A program made the position numbers and the translations under genes. The notes below the pieces were generated by a model. It was not told the DNA's origin and ran no database searches. It saw nothing but the letters and a program-made list of their open reading frames with translations. 64,000 nt of DNA from CAZSAT01 sp964604675 (GTDB taxonomy: Bacteria > Myxococcota_A > UBA796 > CAJQPC01). Within the stretch, counting starts at the first letter, position 1. Each line of letters begins with the position of its first letter. This document shows positions 1-8,400 of the stretch, piece after piece. The DNA lies in assembly GCA_964604675.1 (NCBI GenBank), contig CAZSAT010000003.1:62001-126000 (forward strand), written 5' to 3'.

Positions 1-304
1 GGTAGCCCCCGGAGAAGGTCAGGGTCGGCGGCTCGGGAGGCTCGGGCGTGGGCGCGAGGGCCGCCGCGGCCTGCACCGCTTCGGGGACCGTGTCCCACGG
101 CTTCCAGCCTTCCCAGCCCGTCTTCCAGAGGTGCCAGGCGCCGGAGGTCTCCCCGACGCGCACAGCGTGCTCCTCCAGCGTGCCTTCGTGCTGGCCCCCG
201 GGGCCGGACAGGTGCCAGGCCTCCGGCGCTGGACGTGCAGCGCCGCAAGCGGAGCAGAAGCGGGCATCGGGCGGCAGGGGCGCGCCACAGGCGGTGCAGC
301 TCAT
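1..304 (-). CDS. Zinc-ribbon protein with GYF-like region, partial
   Basis: Reads leftwards and runs off the window edge, so only the first 101 residues are visible. The N-terminus has two CxxC-type pairs (MSCTACGAP and FCSACGAA) typical of a zinc ribbon. Residues about 29-75 are rich in Trp and Gly (WHLSGPGG, WHLWKTGWEGWKPW) and resemble a GYF_2-type module, which is a weaker call. A Pro/Glu-rich linker begins near residue 85. The ATG overlaps the stop of the Smr-domain gene by 4 nt (ATGA), so the two are probably translationally coupled. Zinc ribbon plus GYF-like modules are common in small membrane-associated or signalling proteins of unknown role; no function can be assigned. Confidence 0.75.
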   Translation of the reverse strand, partial: MSCTACGAPLPPDARFCSACGAARPAPEAWHLSGPGGQHEGTLEEHAVRVGETSGAWHLWKTGWEGWKPWDTVPEAVQAAAALAPTPEPPEPPTLTFSGGY

Positions 305-834
305 GGCCTTCCCCTACCTCGAAAGCGCCGGATCAGCCGCCAGATCAGCCAGGCCACCACGCCGCCGGCAGCGGGCGGCGCCACGATCCAGAGGCCGACC
401 AGCAGCAAGGCGCCGACCACGTAGACCACGCCGCCGAGCTCGCCCGTGGTCGCCGGGCCGAGCTGGGTCTCGTCGGTCATCAGGATCCATGTGCCGCGGT
501 TGCCGGCGCGGAAGCCCCAGCCCTCGTCGGTGCAGATCGCGTCGAGCTCGTCGCCCACCGCGCGGCGGAGGCGGCTGTAGCCGCCCGAGTGCCTTCCCCA
601 GCCGGTGATGAAGCGGACCCCTCCGGCGTCGAGGTGGTCGACCTCCCGGGCCGCAGACCTCACGATCCGCCTGCCCAGGTGCACGTCGAGGTCGTGCAGG
701 TCCACGGTGGGGAGGCCCTTCTCCGAGCGCACGTGCGTGCGGCTGGTCCAGCGGCGCTCGTGTGCCCATGGCAGCTGGGAGGCTTCGTCGTCGAAGGCTT
801 CGAGGGCGCCACGCAGGCGCAAGACGTCGCTCAC
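301..834 (-). CDS. Membrane-anchored Smr-domain protein
   Basis: 177 residues from a GTG start overlapping the stop of the upstream response regulator gene (GTGA). Residues about 40-125 match the Smr (small MutS-related) domain: VDLHDLDV at the first strand (Smr LDLHG motif), then ITGWGRHSGGY (Smr TGxGxHS motif), then RLRRAVGDEL. Smr domains are known as nucleic-acid nicking endonuclease modules in MutS2 and stand-alone proteins. After the domain come one or two hydrophobic segments (VVYVVGALLLVGLWIV and GGVVAWLIW) and an Arg-rich tail, so the protein is predicted to sit in the membrane, which is unusual for Smr. The central His and Asp are present, so activity is plausible. Domain call fairly sure; cellular role unknown. 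Confidence 0.8.
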   Translation of the reverse strand: MSDVLRLRGALEAFDDEASQLPWAHERRWTSRTHVRSEKGLPTVDLHDLDVHLGRRIVRSAAREVDHLDAGGVRFITGWGRHSGGYSRLRRAVGDELDAICTDEGWGFRAGNRGTWILMTDETQLGPATTGELGGVVYVVGALLLVGLWIVAPPAAGGVVAWLIWRLIRRFRGRGRP

Positions 835-2492
835 TTCTCCGCGGTGCGACGCCGGAGACGCATCATCAGCTCGCGACCCCGCCTGTGGCTCGAGTCGCTG
901 CGCAGGAGCCGTGTGATCCGAGCGAGCGCGCGGCGGTGCTGGCCATCTTCCGCTTCGACCGCGGCCAGGAAGTACTGACCGTCGGGATCGGTGGGGTTGA
1001 AGCTGTCGGCGAGCTGCAGGAGCTCCAGGGCGTCCTGCCGACGCTTGTCCTTGGCCTTCCTGGTGTCGTGCCAGGTGGCCCAGCCGAGCCACGCCATGTT
1101 GCGCGGGGAGCCGCTGTCGTGGCTGCGTGCCTTGGAGAGGTGGCGGGTGGCCTCGTCCCAGCGACCCGCTTCGACCGCGGCCTGGCCCGCCAGGAACGCT
1201 TCTTCCGCAGGATCGTAGTTGCGCGTGGGAGGGGCCGACGCCGGTTCCCGCGCCTCCTTCAGCAGGCGTCGACCGGCCTTCTTCAGGTGCCGTGCGATCT
1301 CGCTGACCAGGGCCTTGACCTCGGGCGCGAGCTCCTCGGAGCTCTCGAGCTTCCGGTAGCGGGCGCGCTGCCGCGAGTAGGCACGACGGATCAGATCCTC
1401 GTCGGCGTCGGCTGGCACGCCCAGCACGGTGTAGTCGTCGGCCGTGCGCATCAGCTCGGCCTCGCGGGTCAGCCGACGAGCCAGCAACATGTCGTGGATG
1501 TGGGTCTCCGACGGCGCCGATGCGGCTGGCGGCGGTGCAACTGGACCGCTGGCCGGTGGCTTGGCCGGCTTCCGTTCGACGTGACGGCTCGGTCGCAGCC
1601 TGTAGAGCCCCAGCACGATCAGGGCGGCCACCTCGTGGCCCACCAGCTCGGGTTCGACACCGAGGTCCTCGAACATGTGCCGCAGGGTGGTGGTGTGATC
1701 GCGCTTCGCCGAGACCAGCCGCAACGTGGCTTCGCGGAGCGGGAGCTGGGCGACCCGGTGGGCGCCGGGCCGGTCGACCAACAGCCGGTCGAGGTCGGAC
1801 ACCACGGGTTCCCCGGAGGTGATGGCCAGCGCTGCGGACAGCAGCTCGGGACCGACGCGGGATCCATCCTGATCGGCGTCGGCCAGCTCGCCTGGGGCGA
1901 AGACGGCGCCTTCCGCGCTGTAGAGCAGGCGTGTGATCGCTGCGAGGTCGTCGCTCGTGGCGGGTTCTCCGCGAAGGATGGTGGCGCTGTCCGCGGCCCC
2001 GCTCACGCGTCCGGTCTCGCGGCGCGCCCAGGCTCGCGCCAGCACAGCGAGGGTGGTCTTGTGGGGCTCTCGGGCGCTCGGCGCGGTGTGTTCGTCGCCG
2101 GCGTCTTCGCGGGGCTGCTTCGAGCGTTCGAGCAGCTCGTGCACCGTGGCCACGACGTCGAAGATGGAGAAGGGCTTGGTGACCACCTTGGCGACGTCGA
2201 GCTGCGCGAGGCTGGCTTCGCGGAGGTCGCCTTCGGCCGCGTGGGCGGTCATCAACACGATCGGCAGGTGACGCCCGTCGGGGCGTTCCCGGATCCGGCG
2301 GATCAGCTCGACGCCGGACACCCTCGGCAGCGCGAGATCGATCAGGGCCATCGCGGGCTTGCCGACCTCGAGGACCTGCAGGGCGGGCATGGCGTGGGCA
2401 CAGCTCAGCACGTCGAAGCCCTCGAATCGAAGGGCTTCTTCCAGGACCGAACGCACGAAGGCGTCGTCTTCCACCACGAGGACCTTGTCCAA
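831..2492 (-). CDS. Response regulator with receiver, degenerate J-like and TPR regions
   Basis: 553 residues from a TTG start; the choice rests on a strong AGGAGG site seven bases upstream and on the receiver domain starting at once (KVLVVEDD). Residues 1-125 form a CheY-like receiver with acidic pair Asp9/Asp10, phosphoacceptor Asp52, a Thr in IVLMTAH and Lys in VVTKPF. Residues about 170-300 are an unassigned region. Residues about 352-400 (DDYTVLGVPADADEDLIRRAY) resemble a DnaJ J-domain but the HPD motif is missing, so Hsp70 stimulation is not expected. Residues about 426-545 look like TPR helices. No DNA-binding domain is seen, so output is probably by protein contact. It lies 23 nt downstream of the GAF/Fis regulator gene and overlaps the Smr gene. 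Confidence 0.9.
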   Translation of the reverse strand: MDKVLVVEDDAFVRSVLEEALRFEGFDVLSCAHAMPALQVLEVGKPAMALIDLALPRVSGVELIRRIRERPDGRHLPIVLMTAHAAEGDLREASLAQLDVAKVVTKPFSIFDVVATVHELLERSKQPREDAGDEHTAPSAREPHKTTLAVLARAWARRETGRVSGAADSATILRGEPATSDDLAAITRLLYSAEGAVFAPGELADADQDGSRVGPELLSAALAITSGEPVVSDLDRLLVDRPGAHRVAQLPLREATLRLVSAKRDHTTTLRHMFEDLGVEPELVGHEVAALIVLGLYRLRPSRHVERKPAKPPASGPVAPPPAASAPSETHIHDMLLARRLTREAELMRTADDYTVLGVPADADEDLIRRAYSRQRARYRKLESSEELAPEVKALVSEIARHLKKAGRRLLKEAREPASAPPTRNYDPAEEAFLAGQAAVEAGRWDEATRHLSKARSHDSGSPRNMAWLGWATWHDTRKAKDKRRQDALELLQLADSFNPTDPDGQYFLAAVEAEDGQHRRALARITRLLRSDSSHRRGRELMMRLRRRTAEK

Positions 2493-2515
2493 GGTCGATC
2501 CTCCTCGTTTTCAGC

Positions 2516-4540
2516 CTACCAGGGGAGGTCGGCGCCGAGCGCGGCCTCCAGCTGCCGCAGCTGCCGCCGGAAGGTGTTTCGGTGCACGCCGACGATGCGT
2601 GCAGCGTCCTGGCGGCTGCTGGCCGCGTCTCGGAGCTCCTCGATCCTGGCTGCAGCCTCGTCCGGGTCGACGTGACCGCGGAGCACGCCCTGCACCCAGC
2701 GGCCCCAGTCCTCCCAGTCCTGCCGGGCGCGAGGGGTCGTGCTGGACATTCCCAGCGCCAACAGGCTCGCCACCTCTTCGAGCACCGGGCGCACGTGCGC
2801 TGGCGTGATCGCGGGGCGGTGGTGATGCAGGGCGCCGTGCTCGGACTGCCTGGGCAGCACACCGCCGAAGAGCGACATCGCGCCGTCCACGCGGAGCACC
2901 CCCACGGTTCGCCCGCCGGCCACGATGGGCCAGGTTCCCGTGTTCTCCTTGTCGCCGACGAACTCGTCGAGCTCGGGCCAGCCGAGGAAGCCGTCCTCGG
3001 AGATGGAGGAGTGACGCGGGGTGAGCGGGGCCGCCAGGATGCGCAGCTCTCGCGCGTCCAGCAGGCCGTCCTCCAGATCGAAGACCAGCCGCTGCGAACG
3101 TCCGGCCTGCGACGAGGCCTCGAGCACGAGCCGGGTGCCCTCGACGCGCCAGACGGAGACGCAGCGCGCCGAGAGCCACGAAGCCAGGGCCTGGCAGATC
3201 GTCGGCCAGCGCCGGGCGCCCAGCAGCTCGCGGTAGAGCTCGGAGCGCAGCCCGTCGCGCCAGAGTCCCAGTCCTTCCGCGAAGAGACGGCCCAGGTCGT
3301 CGTGCACCCGGAGGGCGAGGGATGACATGCGGCTCACGCGGTCCCGCGAGGTGCGCCGTCGATCGGCTGGATCCGACCAGCTCTCGGCGAGGAGGCGCCC
3401 CTGGAAGCGCAGCACGAGGTTGCGCCTGGCCGGCGACAGGCTGGGCGGAAGTCGCTGGGCCGTGAACACCCACGGGCCCTCCCGGGCGGCGTCCGCGACG
3501 GCGGCGGTGAGGAACGCTTCCGCCGTGAACGGCCCCGCCGACGTGGGGCGATCCGCTGCGACGGCGTCCGGGTCGAAGCCGAGGTCGCGGTAGCGCGCGT
3601 GGAGTTGCCGCCGGTTGTCGAGGGTCCGGACCACGACCGGACGTCCTGCGGGGTCGTACGCGGGCGCGACAGCGAGCGAGGCCGTGAGGCCGTAGCCCAC
3701 GGCGGGCACGGCGGCCTTGTCGGTCCAGATGCCGGCGTCGTAGGCGTGGCGCCGGCTGCCCGATGCGCCGAGGCAGACCACGTACTCGTCGTCCGGGTCC
3801 GGCAGGAAGATGCACACCGATGCGGCGTCGAAGGCGCGGGCGGCACCGCTGGCCCAGGCGTCGGCGGCCTCGACCACGCGCTGCACGACCTCCTGGGCGT
3901 TCACGGGCTGGTCCCAGGCTCCCCCCGGGTGGTGCCACGCGGCGATGTGGGGCTGGGACAGCTCCCGCGCCACGGCCTCCCAATGGCTTCGGAAGCGCTC
4001 GCCGCGCGCCAGTCCTGCCACCACGAGGAAGCCGGTCCACGCGAGCCGGTCCTTCAGCGCGGCGAGCACCAGCGGCGTGACCGTCGGGCCGAGCCGGAAG
4101 ACCAGGAGGGCGTCGCGGCGTCCGCCGAGCGCTGGATCGAGCACGACGCCCGGCTGGCCCTCGAGCTCGAAGGTGTGCACGCAGGGCGCGGGACCGGGAG
4201 CCGGCTCCGACGCCAGGAAGCGGTGGACGACGTCCTCGAGCCAGTCGACCGGGAGGTCTCCGGCCCCCTCGGCCACGTGCTGCAGGTGCTCCGGGGCATG
4301 GTTCGGGAAGGGGCCGGCGCGCCACACGCCCCCCGTGGCCTGCTCCCGCGCGAGCCAGGGTCCCGCGACGATCGCGCAGCCGGCCACGCCGACGCCCTGC
4401 AGCCGCGACTGCAGCTCCACGATCGCCGACCCCCGCCGCCGTCCGTCCTGGTGGGTCTGCTCGAGCCAGCCGGCGATCCAGCCGAGGGGAAACTGCTCGC
4501 CCGAGGGGCCCCACGGGCCGTCGTGTCGCGTGAAGGTCAT
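2516..4540 (-). CDS. GAF-type sensory regulator with C-terminal Fis-like HTH
   Basis: 674 residues taking the ATG at 4540 (MTFTRHDG); a start at 4600 is possible but would overlap the palindrome at 4585-4599. Two stretches, about residues 230-380 and 470-600, have the alternating hydrophobic pattern of GAF-like sensor domains (ASVCIFLPDPDDEYVV; CVSVWRVEGTRLVLEAS; VVGVLRVDGAM-type strand). The last ~30 residues (DAARIVGVHRNTFRRQLRQL) form a Fis-type helix-turn-helix. No AAA+ sigma-54 interaction domain is present, so it is not an NtrC-type activator. It heads the minus-strand operon and is divergent from the gene at 4665, so it may control both and itself. HTH is secure; ligand unknown; GAF assignment is moderate. 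Confidence 0.85.
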   Translation of the reverse strand: MTFTRHDGPWGPSGEQFPLGWIAGWLEQTHQDGRRRGSAIVELQSRLQGVGVAGCAIVAGPWLAREQATGGVWRAGPFPNHAPEHLQHVAEGAGDLPVDWLEDVVHRFLASEPAPGPAPCVHTFELEGQPGVVLDPALGGRRDALLVFRLGPTVTPLVLAALKDRLAWTGFLVVAGLARGERFRSHWEAVARELSQPHIAAWHHPGGAWDQPVNAQEVVQRVVEAADAWASGAARAFDAASVCIFLPDPDDEYVVCLGASGSRRHAYDAGIWTDKAAVPAVGYGLTASLAVAPAYDPAGRPVVVRTLDNRRQLHARYRDLGFDPDAVAADRPTSAGPFTAEAFLTAAVADAAREGPWVFTAQRLPPSLSPARRNLVLRFQGRLLAESWSDPADRRRTSRDRVSRMSSLALRVHDDLGRLFAEGLGLWRDGLRSELYRELLGARRWPTICQALASWLSARCVSVWRVEGTRLVLEASSQAGRSQRLVFDLEDGLLDARELRILAAPLTPRHSSISEDGFLGWPELDEFVGDKENTGTWPIVAGGRTVGVLRVDGAMSLFGGVLPRQSEHGALHHHRPAITPAHVRPVLEEVASLLALGMSSTTPRARQDWEDWGRWVQGVLRGHVDPDEAAARIEELRDAASSRQDAARIVGVHRNTFRRQLRQLEAALGADLPW

Positions 4541-4584
4541 GGGGGGAGCGTAGCGCGTCGCTGTGGGGGGCGTTGCACCAAGAC

Positions 4585-4599
4585 TGCACAATCTGTGCA
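4585..4599. promoter_or_regulatory. Palindrome, candidate operator
   Basis: Perfect inverted repeat TGCACA-N3-TGTGCA in the divergent intergenic region between the GAF/Fis regulator and the unknown gene at 4665. Further TGCAC half-sites flank it (4574-4578 and 4615-4619). The position suits an operator for a dimeric regulator such as the adjacent Fis-type protein; this assignment is inference. Confidence 0.45.
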
Positions 4600-4664
4600 C
4601 TAGCGCGCACTACCTGCACCGAGACGGTGCGCCTATCGGCCTATGTGTGGAACACGGAGGCTCC

Positions 4665-5444
4665 GTGATCTACGAAGCGATGATCGCCGTCGACCTGCCC
4701 GAGGTGCTCGGGCCGGGTCGCGTCACTCCGCTCGCCGAGGGGCTGGAGCGGATGCTGTTCAGCGGGCGCTTCCTGCGGCGCGACGCGCGGGTGAGCTGCT
4801 CGGCAGGCTGGGTGCTCGCTCGCTGTCACCGCGCTCTGCGTGGGCAGGGGTTCGCGGTTCGGGCGCTGTCGGACGCCGAAGAGGTCGAGGTCGCTGTGGC
4901 CCCCGCTCGCTGGGGCGAGCAGCCGGTCTGGGCGGAGGTCCTTCCGGCCGCCTGGACCACCGAGCCGGCGGACTTCGTGCTGGAGGCCGCGCGACGACGC
5001 GTTGGTCTGGCGGCGGCCCTCCGCATCCGGCACGCTGTGAGGCGCCCGCTCGGCCAGCCCGCGGTGGTCGCCTCCCTGCGTCTGGCCGTGGCGCCCGACG
5101 GCGAGGACCCCGAACGCCTCGACGCGACGGCGGATCGCCTCGCTCCGGCTTGGCTGCGCCGGGTGCTCGACGCGCACGGTGAGCGTGCATCCGCGGCCCT
5201 CTGCGACGCCCTGGCGGCGGAGCTCGAGGGACGGGCCGCCTGGCATGGCCGGGCGAAGGTGCTCGTCGGCCCCCTCGACGAGCACCGAGAGCGGACGCGG
5301 GGCCTCCCGGCCTCGGCGCTCGCCCTGCTCGAGCGCATCGACGTGTCGGCAGGGCGCTGGCCCGCAGCGGACGGGCGTGGGGTGGAAGGGCGGCTCGACG
5401 GTGGCCGCTTCGTCCCGCTGACCGAGGTGCGCGATGCGATCTGA
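4665..5444 (+). CDS. Unrecognised protein, 259 residues
   Basis: Start taken as GTG at 4665, five bases after a GGAGG at 4656-4660; an ATG at 4680 is the alternative. The protein is rich in Ala, Arg, Glu and Leu with no signal peptide, membrane segment or recognisable catalytic motif. It appears to be a soluble mixed alpha/beta protein: an N-terminal strand (MIAVDLPEVL), two Cys around residues 45-53 and a central helix-rich part. Its last 11 bases overlap the start of the large membrane protein, so the two are probably co-translated and may work together. No family recognised. Confidence 0.75.
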   Translation: MIYEAMIAVDLPEVLGPGRVTPLAEGLERMLFSGRFLRRDARVSCSAGWVLARCHRALRGQGFAVRALSDAEEVEVAVAPARWGEQPVWAEVLPAAWTTEPADFVLEAARRRVGLAAALRIRHAVRRPLGQPAVVASLRLAVAPDGEDPERLDATADRLAPAWLRRVLDAHGERASAALCDALAAELEGRAAWHGRAKVLVGPLDEHRERTRGLPASALALLERIDVSAGRWPAADGRGVEGRLDGGRFVPLTEVRDAI

Positions 5445-8400
5445 AGCCGAGGAGCGCTGGTTCCGTCTTCGCCTGCGCGCCACGCTGCACGGCTGGGCCG
5501 AGGAGGGCTTGCTCGACCGCGCCACGTTGGGCGTGCTGATCGCGCGGATCGCCGAGCAGGCCGCTGCCCCGGTGGCGCCCGACGTGGTTGCGCCCCCCGT
5601 GGTCGCGCAGGTCGAGGTGATCCCACCGGTCGTCGAAGCGGTGGATCCCTACGACCTGCCGGCCCTGCCGCATGCGGACCGGGGCGGCTGGTCGGCCGTC
5701 GGCGGGTTCCTGCGGGAGCGCACCGGCTGGGTGCTCGGCGTGGCGCTGACGGTGATCGGCTCGCTCTACGTCGCCGGGACCGTGTGGGGGGCCCTGTCCG
5801 CGACCTGGCGCCAGGTGCTCGTGGTCGGGTTCCTGGGCCTCTACGCGGTCGGATTTCGGGCGGTCGCGGCGCGTGTGGGACGCGTCGAAGGCGGTGCTGC
5901 GGCCAAGGCCTGGCTCGAGCTGGTGGTGGTCGCACTCGGGCCTGTTCAGGCCATGGCAGCTGGGTCGCTGGCCTCGGTCGGTGCGCTGCCCGCACTGCTG
6001 GGGCTCGTCGGCGTGGGCGCGCTCCAGGCCTGGCTGCTCCGGGGCCTCTTCTCGGCACGGTTCCTCGCTTGCTGGTTGCCGCTGTCGCTGAGCGTCGGAC
6101 TCGTGCCGCTGGCAGGTGGGGTGGGCCTGACCGTCGCCGTCGCCCTGCTCGCGTGCGGCGCGCTGGTCGTCGCCACGGGAGAGCGGGGACCACGCGATGC
6201 ACGTCCGGCGGTGCTGTGTGGTGGTGTGGTGGCCTTCCATGGGCTGTTGGGCGAGGCCAGCCTCGCGGTCCTAGCGCCGCTGTTCGCGCTCGCGGGGCTC
6301 AGCGCGCTCTACCTGGACGTGGCTCGGGCCCGGTGGCGCGGGGTGCACGGGGTGCGGCCGCAGGCTCTGCCGGGCCTGTTCGCGGTCGGACTCGGCCTGG
6401 CGGGAGCGGCTTGTACGCTGCCGGGCTTCACGCCTCTGCCCACCGGCGCGACGTCGGCGGTGGCCTGGGCTGTGTTGGTGGTGCTCTTCGGTGGCGCCGC
6501 GCTGGCCTGGCGTCGGGCCGTGCTGGTGCACCTCGCCCTCGCCGCGGCGTTGTTCGCCGTGTTGTGCGCGCCGGACCTGTTCCGCGCCGTCATCGCGCCG
6601 CTCACGGAGCAGGCACGCCACGCCCTGGGCTACGCGAGCACGCCGCTGCCGCTGGCCTGGTACAGCCTGACGCTCCTCCCCTTCGTGATCGCGTGCCGGT
6701 TCGTGGAGACGCTGCCCCGCGCCGCTGGTTGGAAACAGGCACGCGAGCTGGCGCGCACGATCCACCACTTCACCCTGGGCTTGTCGGCGGCGCTCCTGCT
6801 GCTCGCGCACACGCGCCCCGGGGACCTCCGGCCGGCGCTCCTCGCGCTTCCCGTGTACGCCGCGTTGGCCTTTCGTGAGAAGCGCCTTCGCGACGCCCTC
6901 GGAGGGGCGCTCGTTCCGGGCCTGCTCGCGATCTGGATCCTCGACGCCCTGGGGTCCGGGTTTGTGGAGCTCCAGGTCGCGGTGCCGCTCGCGGGCGCCG
7001 CGTTGGTGGCCCTGCCTCACGCGTTCCGCTTCCTGGGGGAGCGAACCGGCTCCGAGGCGCCGGCGCAGGGTTCGGAGTGGGTCAGCATCGGGGCGGCCGT
7101 GCTGATGCCCGTGGTCGTGCTGCTCGGCGCAAGCTCGTTCTGGACCCTGATGGATCGCGCTCTCACGCTCGGAACGGCGCTGATGGTCAGCGGCGTGGTG
7201 CTCCTGGTGCGCGACCTCGACGGGGCACCCCGCCGGGGCCTGGCGGCGCTGGGGCTCGCGTTGGTGGTGCTGGGCAGTCCGCGGATCCTGTGGCCGGCCG
7301 GCGAGGCCTGGGCCGCTCCGCTGGCGCTCGCCCTGGCGGTCGTCGCCGTGGCGACCGAGTGCGTCTGGGACCGCTGGCGCCGCCCCCTCACGGTCGCCGC
7401 CCACATCTGGGCTGGCGGAGCGATCGTCGCGGCGACGCTCGTGCTGGACGACCCTGCGCGCGGGCTCGTGAAGCTGCCGGTTGCGCTGATGGCCCTGCGT
7501 TGGGCATGGCTCGCCCGCTCGCACCCGGGCGCAGATGCCTACGGCGTCCTGCTCGCGCTCGGCTTCGGTGAGGCGCTCGGCCGGCGCGCCTTCGAGGCGC
7601 ACGGTGTGCCCTGGGGCGCGACCGCTGCGGTGCTCGGTGCCTGGGTTCCGGCCGCGATGGTGTTCGGACCGAAGGCGCTGCGGGAGCGCGTGGGGTGGCC
7701 GGCCGCCGTGGTCGGGGGCCTCGCCGCTGTGCTGGCCGTGGGGCTGCACGGCTGGGAGGGCACGGCCTCGAGCCTGGCTGCGCTGCCGCTGATCCTCGTG
7801 CCGCTCCTGGTGCCGCTGGGCGGTGGCGTGCAGGCCTTCGGGGGGTGCCTGGCCCTGGGGCTCGCGGCCGTCGCGCTGCCCACGACCTGGGGCCTGGCCA
7901 TCGCGGCGGGCGCATGGGCAGCCGTGGCAGCCTGGCTGGGAGGCCGCGAACGCCTGGCCGTGGCCTCCCTGGGAGCGTTGTTGGCGGTTGGCGCCGGACT
8001 CGCCCTCGATCCGGTGTGGGATGGATGGGTCCTGGTCGCCACCGGGGCGGGCGCTCTGCTGGTGCTCGCGGGCCGGGACCGGCGTCTGAGCGAGGCGGCG
8101 TGGGCCACGCTCCTGGCGGTGCCGACGCTCTTGGGCGCACGTCTGGGCGTCGAGGTCGGCCTGCTCGCGGGCGCGGCGCTCGCCGCGGCCCTCGCCGCCG
8201 TGCCGCGCCACGCACACCCGCTGGTGGCCGGCCTCGATCGGGTCGTGCGGGTGGCGCTGCCGCTGGCGGTGGCCGCGTGGGCCCTCCGGCTCGCCGTCGC
8301 ACCGGGCGAGGGGCAGCTGGTGGTCTTGGTGCCCGTGGCCCTCCTCGCTCTCGTCGGATTCCGCGTGAGCTGGCTCTGCGTCCGCGCGCTGGCGCCGGTG

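Noticed and set aside
301..2862. An 853-codon open frame on the minus strand
   Set aside because: Only its last 177 residues are real (Smr gene). The rest is an off-frame reading of the response regulator gene.
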